NCBI RefSeq assembly: GCF_030272615.1
Contig: NC_081415.1
Span: 418,460,757 to 418,524,756 of the forward strand
Direction of reading: 5' to 3'
Source: Cryptomeria japonica
Taxonomy: Eukaryota > Streptophyta > Pinopsida > Cupressales > Cupressaceae
Length of the DNA: 64,000 nt
Positions 46,182 through 58,031 of this stretch are shown here, in pieces (positions within the stretch are counted from its first letter, which is position 1; each line of letters opens with the position of its first letter). The position numbers were made by a program, and so were the translations under genes. The notes under the pieces are model-generated. The model was given only the letters and a program-made list of their open reading frames with translations. It was not told the DNA's origin and did not search any database.

Positions 46182-46525
46182 CTTCTAAAAAGACATATGT
46201 CATACTATTTTTTGGATTTCCAATTTACAGTTACACATAAGAACTGCAAATATATGTAATAAAGACATTGATTCGACATGGATTCTACCATCTTTTGATA
46301 TGGCTTTCTAATTTACAAGTAATGGGATGATTGAGCAATTTGTCAACAAATGCATATTTTTTTCTTTGTTTCCAATTATGTGCATTTCATATGGTTTATA
46401 TGTTGTTACAATTCACAACATGTAATGGGATGATTCAGCAAAGGTGTCAACAACAACATGCTTCAGTTTTCATCAATTAGAAGGATTCAAGCTTTCATTG
46501 CGTTGTAGTTATGATGATTGCACAA

Positions 46526-46900
46526 TTGAGTTGGCTACCCTAGAAATCAAAATCTTACGCGTTGACTCAGCATAATGCCACGTGTGTTATACCCATTCAT
46601 TGGAGTGGTCGAGATTATGCCATTTCGGTTCGTCGACCAGAACGTGGTTGGGCCCACACCGTGAATGGTTTAATATTTCCATTAGTTTCGAACGAGGTAG
46701 ATGTGTGGCATTCTCGTACATGCCCACACAATCCACCAACTCCTTCATCCAATGTTCCCGCCACCACCTTCAAAGTTTCCTTGCAGTGGCATTAACTATG
46801 CGTCACCTCACCTTTCATGCACATAGCTCATCTCGTGTTTCAACCACAGCAACATTCAATATGACAGCCTCAAACACATGGTTTTCATCTTACAAGTATT
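46526..46900 (+). repeat. Internal transposon-end fragment, inverted partner at 50440-50760
   Basis: Begins GAGTTGGCTACCCTAGAAATCAAAATCTTA and continues with AATGCCACGTGTG, TATACCCATTCATTGGAGTGG and TGGGCCCACACCGTGAATGG. This matches the reverse complement of the right arm at 50440-50760 at roughly four bases in five. It is a left subterminal region lacking the first 85 bases or so, evidence for a further related element. Confidence 0.7.
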
Positions 46901-47486
46901 GTTTGTAAATTATCTACTGCAACGAGAACACACAACCATTTGAAGACCTTAATAATTATGAATTGTGATGCATAGACCATTCAATTTGAATGTTTCGATG
47001 CAACATAATTCAAGAGTACAAAGGTTTCAAATTATGGTGTGTCCTCATTGTTTGGAATTTTGACAATTGTAATTAGAAGATGAAGGAGTTGTTGTGCATG
47101 CAGCACATGGTTGATTGTGCAGATTGTACTTTATTGTTCAATCTACCTAGGTACTTGTTCAATTTGTGCAAGCTCTGTGGGGTTCTTGTTCCAATTGTTG
47201 ACGTCTTTGCCCAATCATCACATTACATGTCAATGGATTGGATATCACAGGAGGACTTTCTAAGAGATTAGTTTGTGGACCTTTCAAGTTCTAGCCCCCA
47301 CCTCTAAATGTATTTTGATTTCTACAAGTTTTGCCCTCCTCATATATGTACACAAACATAAGTTTGATTTTGGGTAGCCAACTCAGCAGTCCACATGGCC
47401 AGCAGTCAAAGTTGGTCTCCCAATCCACATGGCGTGCCACGTGGACCCCCGAAGTTAGGGTGCACACGTTCTGGCTCCTCCCCCCT

Positions 47487-48040
47487 ATGCACATACATGT
47501 ACATACATTCAGACATGTAGATTTATGCATGTAGTTACACACATGTACATCTCTAAATGTACAAACATACATGTACATACAAATAGTGAAATACATGTGC
47601 ATACATCTGTGTATACACATGTACACTAGAATGTGTATGCATGTACATACATACATGTATATACATGTAGATACATACATATATATACATGTACATATAG
47701 TTAAGGGTTTCATTTTCAGTTGTAAGTTATGTATAAACATACATGTACATACGGATATGTGCATACATACACAATTGTACATATGTATATCCATATACAT
47801 GTATAAACGTACATGTACATACAGAAATGTGCATACATACATGTACATACACAATTGTACATACATGTATACACATAATTGCATGATATGTCAAACTTGG
47901 GTTGAAGGGCTTCAGTTTCACAGTTTAAGGGACTCAATTTCATCTGTATACATATACATACATATATATGTATATATATAAATACATGGACATAAATTTA
48001 TACATACATATATATGTATGAATTTATATGTATATGGACG
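47487..48040. repeat. ACATAC/ATGTAC low-complexity tract
   Basis: Dominated by ACATACATGTACATAC-like units and TATATGTA runs in both orientations, starting directly at the transposon end at 47487. Spurious ORFs on both strands are rich in Cys, Tyr and Met. Confidence 0.9.
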
Positions 48041-48279
48041 AGTGATAGTTAACTAGAAACGATCCGTAGTTAATGTCACTGCAAGGAAGGGTGTATTGTA
48101 TACCCTTAAACCACTAATTGTTATGACATACTAGAATGTGTTAAAGGGTTCCAATGTCACTGTTAATGTTAAAGGGTTTAAGGGTTCCTATTTCACAGTT
48201 AATGTATTCAATTTAACAGTTTACTTTCATTTGAAGATCATCCATTGACATTTGTGGGCAACTATTTATAAGTCTATTT

Positions 48280-48600
48280 AGAAAGAAGTTCAACAATGAA
48301 AAATAAATATGAGTTGGACCATTCACAATAGATGGCAACTATTTAAAGAAACATGGGAGCTATTTATAGAACTAAGAAAGAAACATGACAACTATTTATA
48401 TAAAAAACTTGGCAACTATTTACAAAGAAACATGGCAACTATTTAAGTATGGAAGTTCACAAGTATTAAGCAACATGGGAACTATTTTAAAAGGAACACG
48501 GCAACTATTTATAAAGAAAGATGGCAAGTATGGAAGTTCTCAAGTATTAAAGAAACATGGCAACTATTTATAAAACTAAGGAACAAGTTGAGCAATGAAA
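48280..48600. repeat. Irregular direct repeats, GGCAACTATTTA unit
   Basis: At least eight copies of (A)AAGAAACATGGCAACTATTTA-like units at irregular spacing, with a longer repeat containing TATGGAAGTTC(A/T)CAAGTATTAA at about 48448 and 48529. Non-coding. Confidence 0.85.
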
Positions 48601-48730
48601 CCAAGTATTAGATATACCATTTTTCAAGGCATTAAAGGAAATTAGGCATTCATTGACTTAACAATGCATAAAGGAACATGGAACTATTTAGCAAAGAAAC
48701 AAATAAGTACAATCAATGAATCTAAACAAG

Positions 48731-49600
48731 TTACATTGAAAAGGTTTGAAACCATTGAACCCTTTAAACCCTCAAACAATGCAGGCGAAATTGAAAACCA
48801 TTATACATTTACAAATGTAATGTGACGCTCAAATGGAAACGAAGAATGTATGAATATAAGGGTGAAATTGTGAACCATTATATATTTACAAAATGCTTTG
48901 CATTTGAAACCTCGAAAGCCTTCTACATGGTGGGGTTTATGTTTAAATGCAAGGAAGGGAACAAGAAAACCCTAAATGAATAGTCCATTTTAAATGATGG
49001 GTGCGGATATATTGTGGATGTGGAAACCATTAAACATAAACGGTGTAAAAAAACTATAGGAAGAGTGAAAAAGAAACCCTCAACCAGTTACATTGAAAGG
49101 GTTTGAAACCATTGAACCCTTTAAACTCTCAAAAAATGCAGGTGAAATTGAATACCTTTAAACAATTAAAGCAATGTGATGGTCGAAATGGAAACCAAGA
49201 AACCAAAATATGAGGCAGATGTTGTGAACCATTATACATTTACAAAATACATTGAATTTGAAACCCAGAAAGTAGTATGGGAACAAGAATACATTGAATT
49301 TGAAACCTCGAAAGTAGTAGTGAGTTTTATGTTTAAATGCAAGGATGGGAACTAAAAAACCCTAAATGAATAGTCCAATTTAAACGATGTGCACAGATAT
49401 ATTGTGGATGTCGAAACCATTAAAGATCAACAGTGTAAAAAAAATATTCGCAGAGTGAAAAAGAAACCCTCAACCTGTTACATTGAAAGGGTTTGAAACC
49501 AATGAATCCTTTAAACCCTCAAACAATGAATGTAAAATTGAATACCCTTAAACCATTAAAGCAATGTGATGGTCGACAAGTAAAACAAAAAAACAAAATA
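48731..49600. repeat. Direct repeats of about 357-390 bp, three copies
   Basis: TTACATTGAAA(A/G)GGTTTGAAACC recurs at 48731, 49088 and 49478. Each is followed by CCTTTAAAC(C/T)CTCAAA and shared sequence including AACCCTAAATGAATAGTCCA in the first two intervals. Non-coding. Confidence 0.85.
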
Positions 49601-49925
49601 TGAAACCCATACGCATTGACAATTAAAAATAAACCATACGCAAAGTGAATCTGAAACCCTAAACCATTCAACCTTTCAAACCATTCAAACATTGAAACCA
49701 CTGAAACCAGCCAATCATTAAAACCATTCAAACCCTCAAACATTAACGGTGAAATTTTAAACCCATTAACAGTGCTGCTCGAAATCAAAATTTATAACCA
49801 CTTTTTAGTAATGTGATGCTCGAAATCGAAAACATGCCACCGATATTAACAGTGATGCCCGAAATGAAAACCATTTGTATTGAAAAGTCACCATTACAAT
49901 TATAGTAGAGCTTGAACAGAGGATT

Positions 49926-50342
49926 ATGATTCCTTTTGTACATGTATTTGTGTTCATGAACACATTATTTCGTGTTCAAAGATACAAAGACTTGCACACA
50001 AACGTCGCTGGACATGCAAACGAAAGAATGGAGGACATAACAACGGTGTCAAAAATGGCAAAGGAGGAAAGGAAAACAAAAACAAAAAACGGAATGAAAT
50101 CGGTAGGCCTTAGTGAGAGGACAAAACCTCGTATGGTTCGAATGGGGACAACGACTTCCAGTCCCATGTCGATGGCATCATGTCCTCATCGCCCGCCATA
50201 CCTACAAAAGCCTAAAAAAAAAGGAAGTAGAAAGCAAAAAACCAAAAAATGGAACCCCAAAAAAACCAAAAAACCAGGCAATGCAATGAGAAAGTCTTCC
50301 ATGTACCTGCATGAAGGTAAGCACAATCTAATTCCATTCTGA
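49926..50342 (+). CDS. Uncharacterised Lys-rich ORF, 138 residues
   Basis: Open from ATG 49926. The second half is extremely basic (KPKKKGSRKQKTKKWNPKK). No domain recognised. It lies inside the right part of the outer transposon. Because A-rich sequence favours such Lys-rich ORFs by chance, coding is doubtful. Confidence 0.2.
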   Translation: MIPFVHVFVFMNTLFRVQRYKDLHTNVAGHANERMEDITTVSKMAKEERKTKTKNGMKSVGLSERTKPRMVRMGTTTSSPMSMASCPHRPPYLQKPKKKGSRKQKTKKWNPKKTKKPGNAMRKSSMYLHEGKHNLIPF

Positions 50343-50712
50343 CTACGTTCAACGCCATCGCGAGCAAGATGTGGAGCGAACAACGAGGATTGGAGAGAGC
50401 GCGGCAAACAAACCAACTTTGACTCGCTCAAAATGCGAGGAGGTTGTCAAATTAAATGTTCTTGTGGTTGAAATGCAGGACGAGCCAAGTGCACGAAAGG
50501 TGAGGTGACACGTAGTTAATGCCACTGCAAGGAAACTTTGAAGGTAGCAACAAGAACTTTGGACGGAGGAGTTGATGCATTGGGTGGGCATGTACAAGAA
50601 TGCCACATGGCAACCTCATTCGAAACTGACGAAAATATTAAATGGTTAACGGTGCGGGCCCAGCCACGTTCCGATCGATGGTCTGAAATGGCATAATCTC
50701 GACCACTCTAAC

Positions 50713-50950
50713 GAATGGGTATAGCACATGTGGCATTATGTCGAGTCAGCACATAAGATTTTGATTTCAAGCAGCCAGCTCAACAATCCACATGGCCAGC
50801 AATGAAAATTGGTCTCCAGGTCCACGTGGCATGAATGGGTATAGAACACGTGGCATTATGCCGAGTCAGCGCATAAGATTTTGATTTGGGGTAGCCAGCT
50901 CAACAGTCCACATGGCCAGCAATCAAAATTGGTCTTCGCCCCGAAGTTAG
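50713..50950. repeat. Tandem duplication of a 120-bp subterminal block
   Basis: GAATGGGTATAG(C/A)ACA(T/C)GTGGCATTATG begins at 50713 and at 50833. Both units continue through CAGCTCAACA and CCACATGGCCAGCAAT. They sit just inside the right transposon end, the usual site of transposase-binding repeats. Confidence 0.85.
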
Positions 50951-50979
50951 GGTGCACATGTTCTGGCTCCTCTCCCCTA

Positions 50980-53063
50980 CATTTAAAGCTATGATGCCCA
51001 ACATCCTCATTGACAAAACATGCAATCCCTTGAGGAACTTTATTTTTTCGTAATATCCAAGAATGCCTTAGTTTAAAACCAATATTCTATATATATGTCC
51101 ATGTTATATTTTAGAGAGGTTGGCTCTCATATTCTATTCTTGTCTCTTTTTTAGAATCAAAATAAGACCAGCATATTCATGCCAAATAGTATTGATTCAA
51201 GTTCAAATAATTTTTAAAATTAGGTTTGTTAAATTGCTACAAAATGTGCAATTGTGGTTTTTATACCATAAGCAGTTATCAAGTAAACTAAAAATATCAG
51301 TTAAAAACATGGCACAAAGCAACCAACTCGACATGTCACCAATTAAACCAGCACAAAAGTAATATAGAAAGAAAGTGCACCTACTGCATTCCTACTTGTA
51401 AAGCAAAATCAGTGGTCATGTTTCAAAATGATTTGATATAAAGTTTAATTCCATCAAAAAAGTGTACAATTCAAAATCAAATCGTCAGTTAGTCAATGTT
51501 CAGACATCTTCATTAGTTTCTAATTTTGGCGTTGATGTTTTTACTCACTTTCACAAGCAGACTGAAACATCATCGATGTAACTGGCATTAACATAATAAT
51601 TTCGAGAGTTTTTTATTTATATTTTTTGAGAATTAAAAATTAGAAATGGCATGTTCACTATCAGGAATTTGATTAAAGCACATTCATAAATTCCACAGAT
51701 GCGTTATCAGATAATCTATATCAGCACTACATGACTCCCAGAGTCCCAACTCAACATATGCTGAAGATAATGCCTCAACTTTTTTAATTCACTGTGTGCA
51801 TACGGATCCAAAATGTATTGCTTTTTAATCTAAAATATCATATATATTTGTCTTCAACGTATAGAATCATAAGGTTCACAAAGTTTGACTCCATATTTTC
51901 TGCTAAAAAGTGCTTATAATACTTCAAAGCTAAAGACGACTTTGACAAAGCTGAATTCAAATGTAAAGACCAATAAGATCCCAAATGTAAATCATTTAAC
52001 AATAAATTCACCTTTTAACTTCTAAAAGGGCCAAGAAAAACTCGATGTGATTGTGGGATAACATACGCATAATTGATCCTAAATGCCCAAGAGAAATTAA
52101 AAATGGTAAATATTGTTATGTAATTCACCTCAGTGAAATAATAGTAAATGCCAAGAAAGAATAAAGCCACATATAATATAAAGCATTTTATCGTGTATAG
52201 CTCATTGCAAGCTACATTCATATAAACACATATATAATCTAAACGCCCTTCAACAGAAAAGCATCCGAAGAAGATATTCCTCATCAAAGGAACTAAACTA
52301 TTACATAACAAAGTCTAATCAAGGAGATATGTTTAGTACATTATAAATACTGATTGGAGATCAAACTTTTCAATATCAGTTCAATTTATTTACCAAGATG
52401 TAGACTAAAGGCCTTCCAGAAAATTTCAATCTAGAAATCACAGTTTTGTTTAATTAGATGTAAAATAAAATAAGGCAAACATTTATTAAAGGATAAATAT
52501 GATGCAGAATGATTTTCTTTGAATCTTAAATACCTATTATTCTAAAATTGACTGTTACAAATTAGCAAATTAGTCATATTTAGGTTTGTAAATCTATGCC
52601 ATTCAATAAAACATAGCTACAAGTTTAAAATTGAGTATTTACCTACAAGGAAAACCTCCAGAGAATATGGAATTCAACTTATAAAGTGTACTGTTATGTA
52701 AAGGGCGGCGATTAGAAATCTATGGTTTGCTGAAAATCTAACATAGTTCATGGTCAAAAACCTTTAAAACAATCCACAAGCCATCAAATTCCAGGCTTGC
52801 TAATACAACCATCACATAAGAAGTCAAAAGTCTGAACCTTGTGCAGGAAGTCCAAAGAGATTTTTGAATTCAGCATTGTTCTAAAAACGAAGTAAGATGA
52901 ATATTCTGGATGAAAATTATATTGAGGGCATTAATGCTCCTAGAAGAATCCGGATTTTCAATTTTAAACTGTTTAAAAACTTAGATTCCTGAATAAAAGG
53001 AATCAACAAAGACGAAAGCACATGAACTACCAAGGAATCAACTCTTCTAAATGTGAATAGAAG
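50980..53063. other. AT-rich sequence without recognisable gene
   Basis: No supported ORF, repeat or RNA gene was seen. It lies downstream of the terminal exon on the minus strand and may include its 3' untranslated region. Confidence 0.6.
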
Positions 53064-53257
53064 CTATTCGTCTTCTTCAATATCATCATTCTCATCTTCC
53101 TTGGTTTCCTCACCAATCTTATCCTGCATCTCCTTGGTATCTTCAGCATGATGGCCATTTCCATTCTGCATTTCCAACTCAACCTCAGATTTCCTCTTTC
53201 GGTCCGCACTTTTTGTCTTGCTCTCTGACTTCTTTGATGCATTTTGTTTCCTAAAAG
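53064..53257 (-). CDS. Candidate last exon of a host gene, acidic C-terminal tail
   Basis: On the minus strand a pyrimidine-rich stretch ending TTTCACAATGCAG precedes an open frame that runs to TAG at 53064. Its codons split as G|CT at the junction. It encodes FRKQNASKKSESKTKS, a Lys/Arg-rich segment, then an Asp/Glu-rich end (DENDDIEEDE). The start and the basic-then-acidic tail resemble the C-terminus of plant DNA polymerase epsilon histone-fold subunits (POLE3/DPB4-like), from memory only. The histone-fold exons were not found upstream, perhaps because introns are long. The only plausible non-transposon coding sequence here. Confidence 0.4.
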
Positions 53258-53436
53258 CTGCATTGTGAAATGAAAGATAGTTTTTTAAGAGCAGAAAGAA
53301 TCACAGCTCACACAAATATGATAATAAACTTCAAATATTTCTTCCATATAAGTCTGCCAGCAAGATGGGTAATAAGAAAGACTTCACCTCTGACTAGTTT
53401 ATGACATTACATTAAAAAGTCTTCTATTTCATGCAG

Positions 53437-53589
53437 GAAGCAACAGAAGGGAGCGAATTTATTGGTATAATGGATTCTGGTGGAGGGATAAAAACTATTC
53501 CAACCTCTTCACTTTATCGATATCTAGATGATAGGCTTAACAACAGCACCTCTGCAAACAAGGATTCTTTTCTAAGCTTAAATAAAACA
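53437..53589 (+). other. Possible internal exon, plus strand
   Basis: A stretch of 51 open codons (EATEGSEFIGIMDSGGGI at its start) is preceded by TCTATTTCATGCAG and followed by GTAATA. It looks exon-like but nothing joins to it, and it would be opposite in strand to the exon at 53064. Weak. Confidence 0.2.
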
Positions 53590-55034
53590 GTAATAGATAT
53601 CAGCAATTTGTGCCCCTGTTAAATAATCAGTTCATCAGATTTTACTCTTAATCTTATTGTAGTTGATACTATTATTGTTTCTGTATAGTTTCAATCCACT
53701 ACTTGTACAAGACCATGCAATGCTGATTACTAAATTAAATATAAAATCACCTATATACTCCACATTTAATTCATACTCTTGAGCTGTGTTGGAGATTTAA
53801 ATGCTTGTTTAGGGACTCCATTGAAGACCCAAATTAGATATAAGTAGAAAATGTATTCTAAGACCACAGATTCTTTTCAAAATTGCTATGTAATGCTGCT
53901 ATTGTGAATCGAGGGCAATGGCATGTACAAAGAAAATCTGCCATGTTGTTTTAAGCCAGTCGCATTTATCTGTTCCTTTCCATGCATGCAGGTCACGAGA
54001 ACATCCAGATCAGCATCAGTCATATAGAGACAAGACAGCACACAATGTTTGGCTTCCACTTCTTCCCTTGGCCTCTCAATTTGGGTTTGCATGTCAAGTT
54101 TCCTTCAGATCTTACAGAAAATGACTCCCTAAACCTAAGCATGAAAAATAATTGACAAAAGCAATGAGGCTTGACGTACAAAGAGCAACATGGAAGGTAC
54201 AAAGAAAGATGATATCATTATTGTGCAAATCAAAATTTGCAGGATATCTGTGAAGGTCAATAATGGCAGGCAAATCTTGACAAAAAAACTACAACTGGAA
54301 AACCTTCGTTTTGCACTCCAGAAACTACAAAATGAAATTTTGCAACTCTCATCAAGCTTTGGATATACGAACCTCTGCCAATTATAAACAGCATTATTGA
54401 ATTAATGATTAGCATTTTAATTTGCACCTTTCAATGCAACACAAAATGGACTTGATGTGCAATAGAACTGCTCTTTGAATTAAAAGGTGAAGCTGCCTGT
54501 AAAACAAAATTAATTTAATATAAATGTACTTGCTATTTACAATCTTTACAATGTTTTCTAGGGTGATTCATGTTAAATAAAACTAAATGAATGTATCTTC
54601 AGATTCACTTACGGCAGAACACAAGGCAAAAGGTTTTTATGTTTTTTGGACTAAAAATAAATCATATGACTACATGCTAGTGCTATTCAACTTTAAAAAG
54701 AGGATGAATAATAGAAGTAAATATACAAGAATGAATAGGTTAAACACATACACCAAACGGTATAAGTTAAACACAACAGTGTTACTCAAAACCACAAGAG
54801 ACCAACCTAACACCTACTACAATACAAAGCTTTTAGCAAATGTTGAATTTCAACTCAGAGAAACATGATAACCACCTAAAGCAAAACCCTTACATTTGGT
54901 AATGTAAATACAAATTAAGCATACTAAATACTATTTGAACAAATAATTTTTTACCATAAATTCTCGGTGAATGACTATTTCAACAAGGTGTGAAAATTAC
55001 CATTAGAAATAAAATGCAAAATAACACTTATTTT
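53590..55034. other. AT-rich sequence, no gene assigned
   Basis: Short ORFs on both strands (for example 54190-54387 plus, 53886-54092 minus) have no recognisable domain or splice context. Nothing else seen. Confidence 0.5.
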
Positions 55035-55035
55035 G

Positions 55036-56000
55036 TGATGTCCCCATTTTTGCGCCTTCCTTAGTGTTAGTGTTTTTAGCAGAGTTAGCCTATCAGCAGT
55101 GGTTCCCATAGGCTAATATAGTGGATAGGGAACCCATTCGAGGACTGGTGGACCTTGTAAGGGGTTTTGTTTGGCATTTCAAGAGCTCAGAGCCAAATTC
55201 CTATTTTTTAGGAGGTACTACTATTTTTAGGCAATCATCAATGGGCCACAAGAGTAGCATCCGTTGTCAATTTCAGTGGCCAGCAAATGATTATGAATAA
55301 ATATTTAAATATTAAAGTTAATATAAAGTTAAAGTTAACTTTAATGTTTTATTTAAATAAATTGAAGTTACTTTATTATAAAGTGACTTTTTAAATAAAT
55401 TATGAAGTTACTGTATAAATTGTCACTAAAAAGGCGCCCACTTTGGAGAAGTTTAATAAAGTTGATAAAATAATAAATTTAATAATTTGTGCGCGGGTTT
55501 TGATGAGAATATAAAAGTTTATTTTGGAGAGCTATTATTTCATTATTCTTAAATGCACAAAATTGGAGCTTGAAGAGAAACAAGGGTTTCCAGAGAACTT
55601 TCAATCTTTGAGAATGAAATTTCTCATAGATTCGTGTGTTTGCAGGTGTGAAAGATCACTTGAGAACATCACTACGGGTAGCCTCAATTAGAGGTTGCAT
55701 TTGAGCTTTCAATTATAGGTTTTGGTTCATATCTTTCAGAGGTAGCTCTTTTTGGTTCTGGGTATTGTTTCTATGATCTTTCTACAGCTAGGCAATAGAG
55801 ATTGATATATAACATGCAGGGTTATAGTGTTGCTTGAATTTATTTAAAGGGTTGCTAGACAAGATTGTGAAGTCATTGAAAATACAATTTATTTGTTTTT
55901 TACAAGGGTTTACAGGCAAAGTATGGATGCCATTAATTGCATATTTTGGTGTAGTATTTCAGGGGTTTTCATCAACTGATTGGTAAGGCATTGAGAAAGG
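55036..56000 (+). repeat. LTR-like sequence starting TGATGTCCCC
   Basis: Begins TGATGTCCCCATTTTTGCG, contains a TATA box (TATAAAAG, 55510-55517) in an appropriate position and continues as untranslated leader-like sequence. No internal region, second LTR or target duplication is visible, so it is either a solo LTR or a fragment with an unknown right edge. Confidence 0.45.
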
Positions 56001-56209
56001 CAGATTTTGGAAGGGTTTCAGATCCAAATCAGATCGCATAAATTTATTGCAGTCGGCTGTCCCAACTTTAACCTTCAGTCTTTGCATCTCCATTTGGTGC
56101 GGGGATTCTAGAATTGTCAGTTGCAGCCACAATGAGTGTTTGCATTGGGATTAACTTTGTCATGAATTCTAACTATTGCCTGTAAATGATCAAGACTATT
56201 TCCAGAACC

Positions 56210-56340
56210 ATTGAGAAGGAAAAAAGGTACATTTTAACACATGGCATGCCTTTCAAGCCAAGAACACATAAATTCTATCATAAAAGTCATGATTCCATAA
56301 TATATTATCATTTCAGAAGTGTGAACTTGTTTCTATAAAA
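56210..56340. repeat. Inverted repeat arm, partner at 59800-59910
   Basis: AACACATGGCATGCCTTTCAAGCCAAGAACACATAAATTC here matches the reverse complement of the segment at 59830-59885, including CATGATTCCATAA and TATCATTTCA further on. About six bases in seven agree. Two copies of one dispersed repeat in opposite orientation. Confidence 0.8.
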
Positions 56341-57249
56341 GTAATCACAAGAGTAGTTGTTTAAGGTTGGTCAATTGGAGTATTGAGTCTTCTTATGAAG
56401 AGTGCATATGTGAAGCATGACATGGGATGTGTGGATTCATGCTTGGACACATGGGGGATGCATTGGAGAGGTTTAATGTTTCAAAGGTGTTAATGGAGGC
56501 TCTGAAGATGTATTGTAATGTTTGTATTGCTGAATAATACATGAGTCATGGATGCTTTTGGAGGCTGGGTTTTCTCCTCTATAAGGGTTTTCCTAGGGTA
56601 TGATGTTGTGTCATCTTTTGATGGTATGTTTTCTACTCTCTTGCATGTGGATTTTGAAGATGATGTTTGCATAGGTACATTTTAAACCCATGAGATTACA
56701 AAACCATTAACCCCTCATTTAATATTGGTTATTAAATTTTCACTTTATTAATACTTCTCCAATATTAAATTAAATATATTTTCCCAATGTTAGACCCCAT
56801 ATTAAATTTATTTCTCAATGTTACATACAACCATAAAGTGGCCCCAAGAATGTTAACTCCTAGTGATGCATGCAATTCTAGGCCCCCTTAGGTGCACCAC
56901 ACACATAATAATAAATTAAACATTATAAGCATTATGCAAGGTGTACAACACCTAATTACTATACATTTTTCTTTATATGTGAAAATTATTGAATAAGCTT
57001 ATCAAAAAGTTAATCATGTTATTAAAATATTTGAAAGGAGAAAAGTATTTTATTAGGCAAGTCAAATTGAGTTTAGTATTGTATTTTAAGTTAAAAGTGA
57101 TTCTATTGTATTTAACACAAATTTGCCATAAGAACTCTACTAGTTCTTATATGTTAAGGTTCTATAATGGATATGTGCATGTTTTATCCATGTTTTCATA
57201 TGAATATTTTAAATTTCCCTATTTATTTTAATTTTCCCTACTTTTATAT

Positions 57250-57350
57250 AGCCGTCCCCTAGCCGTCCCCGAAATTGGCAAAAAAAATCACCGTCCCGAA
57301 AATGCGTACCCCCGTCCCCTGCCGTCCCCGTCCCGAAAACTTGGGGTAAC
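57250..57350. repeat. Cluster of CCGTCCC motifs
   Basis: Six CCGTCCC-type heptamers, several in CCGTCCCCG context, within 100 bases of otherwise AT-rich sequence. No ORF. Such a patch can be the subterminal region of a DNA transposon (hAT-like), but no terminal repeats or target duplication were found. Confidence 0.5.
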
Positions 57351-58031
57351 AGAGAGATTAATTGAAAATTAAAAAATATCTATTTGAAATTAGATATTAA
57401 CTCAAAACGATAAAGTTAGTATGTGAAAAGGAAAAGAGGACATTGTAATTTAGGCTTTAGGATATATTGCAAAAAGTGCTCATTATTTCATTGTGCGTCT
57501 TATTTTGGAGATCATGAACAGAAATGAAAAGAACATGCTTTCTTGAAGCACTACCTTGTATTGGATTGAGTGCAAAATCTTTGATTGTGGTGTAGATATG
57601 CTTGGCTTGCTTATGGGTGAAGAATTTGAACTCCTTTGTTTATCTTGGGGTTGCATTGAAGGTATTTATCATTCTTTCATTGTAAGTTATAGATGTGCAA
57701 ATTTCATTTTGTTGTAGAGTTTCAAATATAGAAAACATAATTTGGTACACAAACCTTGGCAAAATATTCTAAAAATTCATGCGAATGCATTTCTTGGTGG
57801 TGGGTAAATTAAGAACAAAAGGGTATAGTTGGATATTTAATGGGATGTTTTTCTAGTTTTTATAAAATGCTACCTAAACCCTTGAAAGATTCTCATAACT
57901 TTTATGTGATGGTAAAAGTGTCATCTCCTTGTCATTTTTTTAAAACTACACGAATAGGCCTAGCCCCCCTACAACCTACAATGCGCTTGTCAAACTTTTT
58001 CACGTGATCGGTGACATTGGTGTGACACGCC

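Larger units (their letters stand above)
38361..47487. mobile_element. Pogo/Tigger-like element, inner boundary
   Basis: The left end TAGAGGAGACAAGC...TGCACCCTATATTCGGGG (38361-38400) pairs with the inverted right end at 47435-47487. Both are flanked by TA, and both continue into CCACGTGG and GAGTTGGCTACCC subterminal blocks. Internal length is about 9.1 kb, including a 2.9-kb copia insertion. It contains the transposase relic (43615-46181) and an unknown ORF (42548-43096). The ends are diverged, so the element is old. Confidence 0.6.
36317..50979. mobile_element. Pogo/Tigger-like DNA transposon, outer boundary
   Basis: The left end TAGGGGAGAGGAG at 36317 is mirrored perfectly by CTCCTCTCCCCTA ending at 50979: a TA target duplication plus 11-bp terminal inverted repeats. 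On the right the similarity to other ends in the cluster continues (CCAGAACATGTGCACCC). Inside lie a second pair of related ends (38361 and 47487), a decayed pogo-type transposase, a copia element and tandem repeats. Which ends belonged to one original element is ambiguous; two elements, one nested in the other, is the simplest reading. Confidence 0.6.

Noticed and set aside
47291-47884. 197-codon minus-strand ORF rich in Cys, Tyr and Met
   Set aside because: It translates the ACATAC/ATGTAC repeat; overlapping ORFs exist on the other strand.
48280-48600. CRISPR-like regular repeats
   Set aside because: Spacing is irregular, units are degenerate, and the context is a plant transposon.
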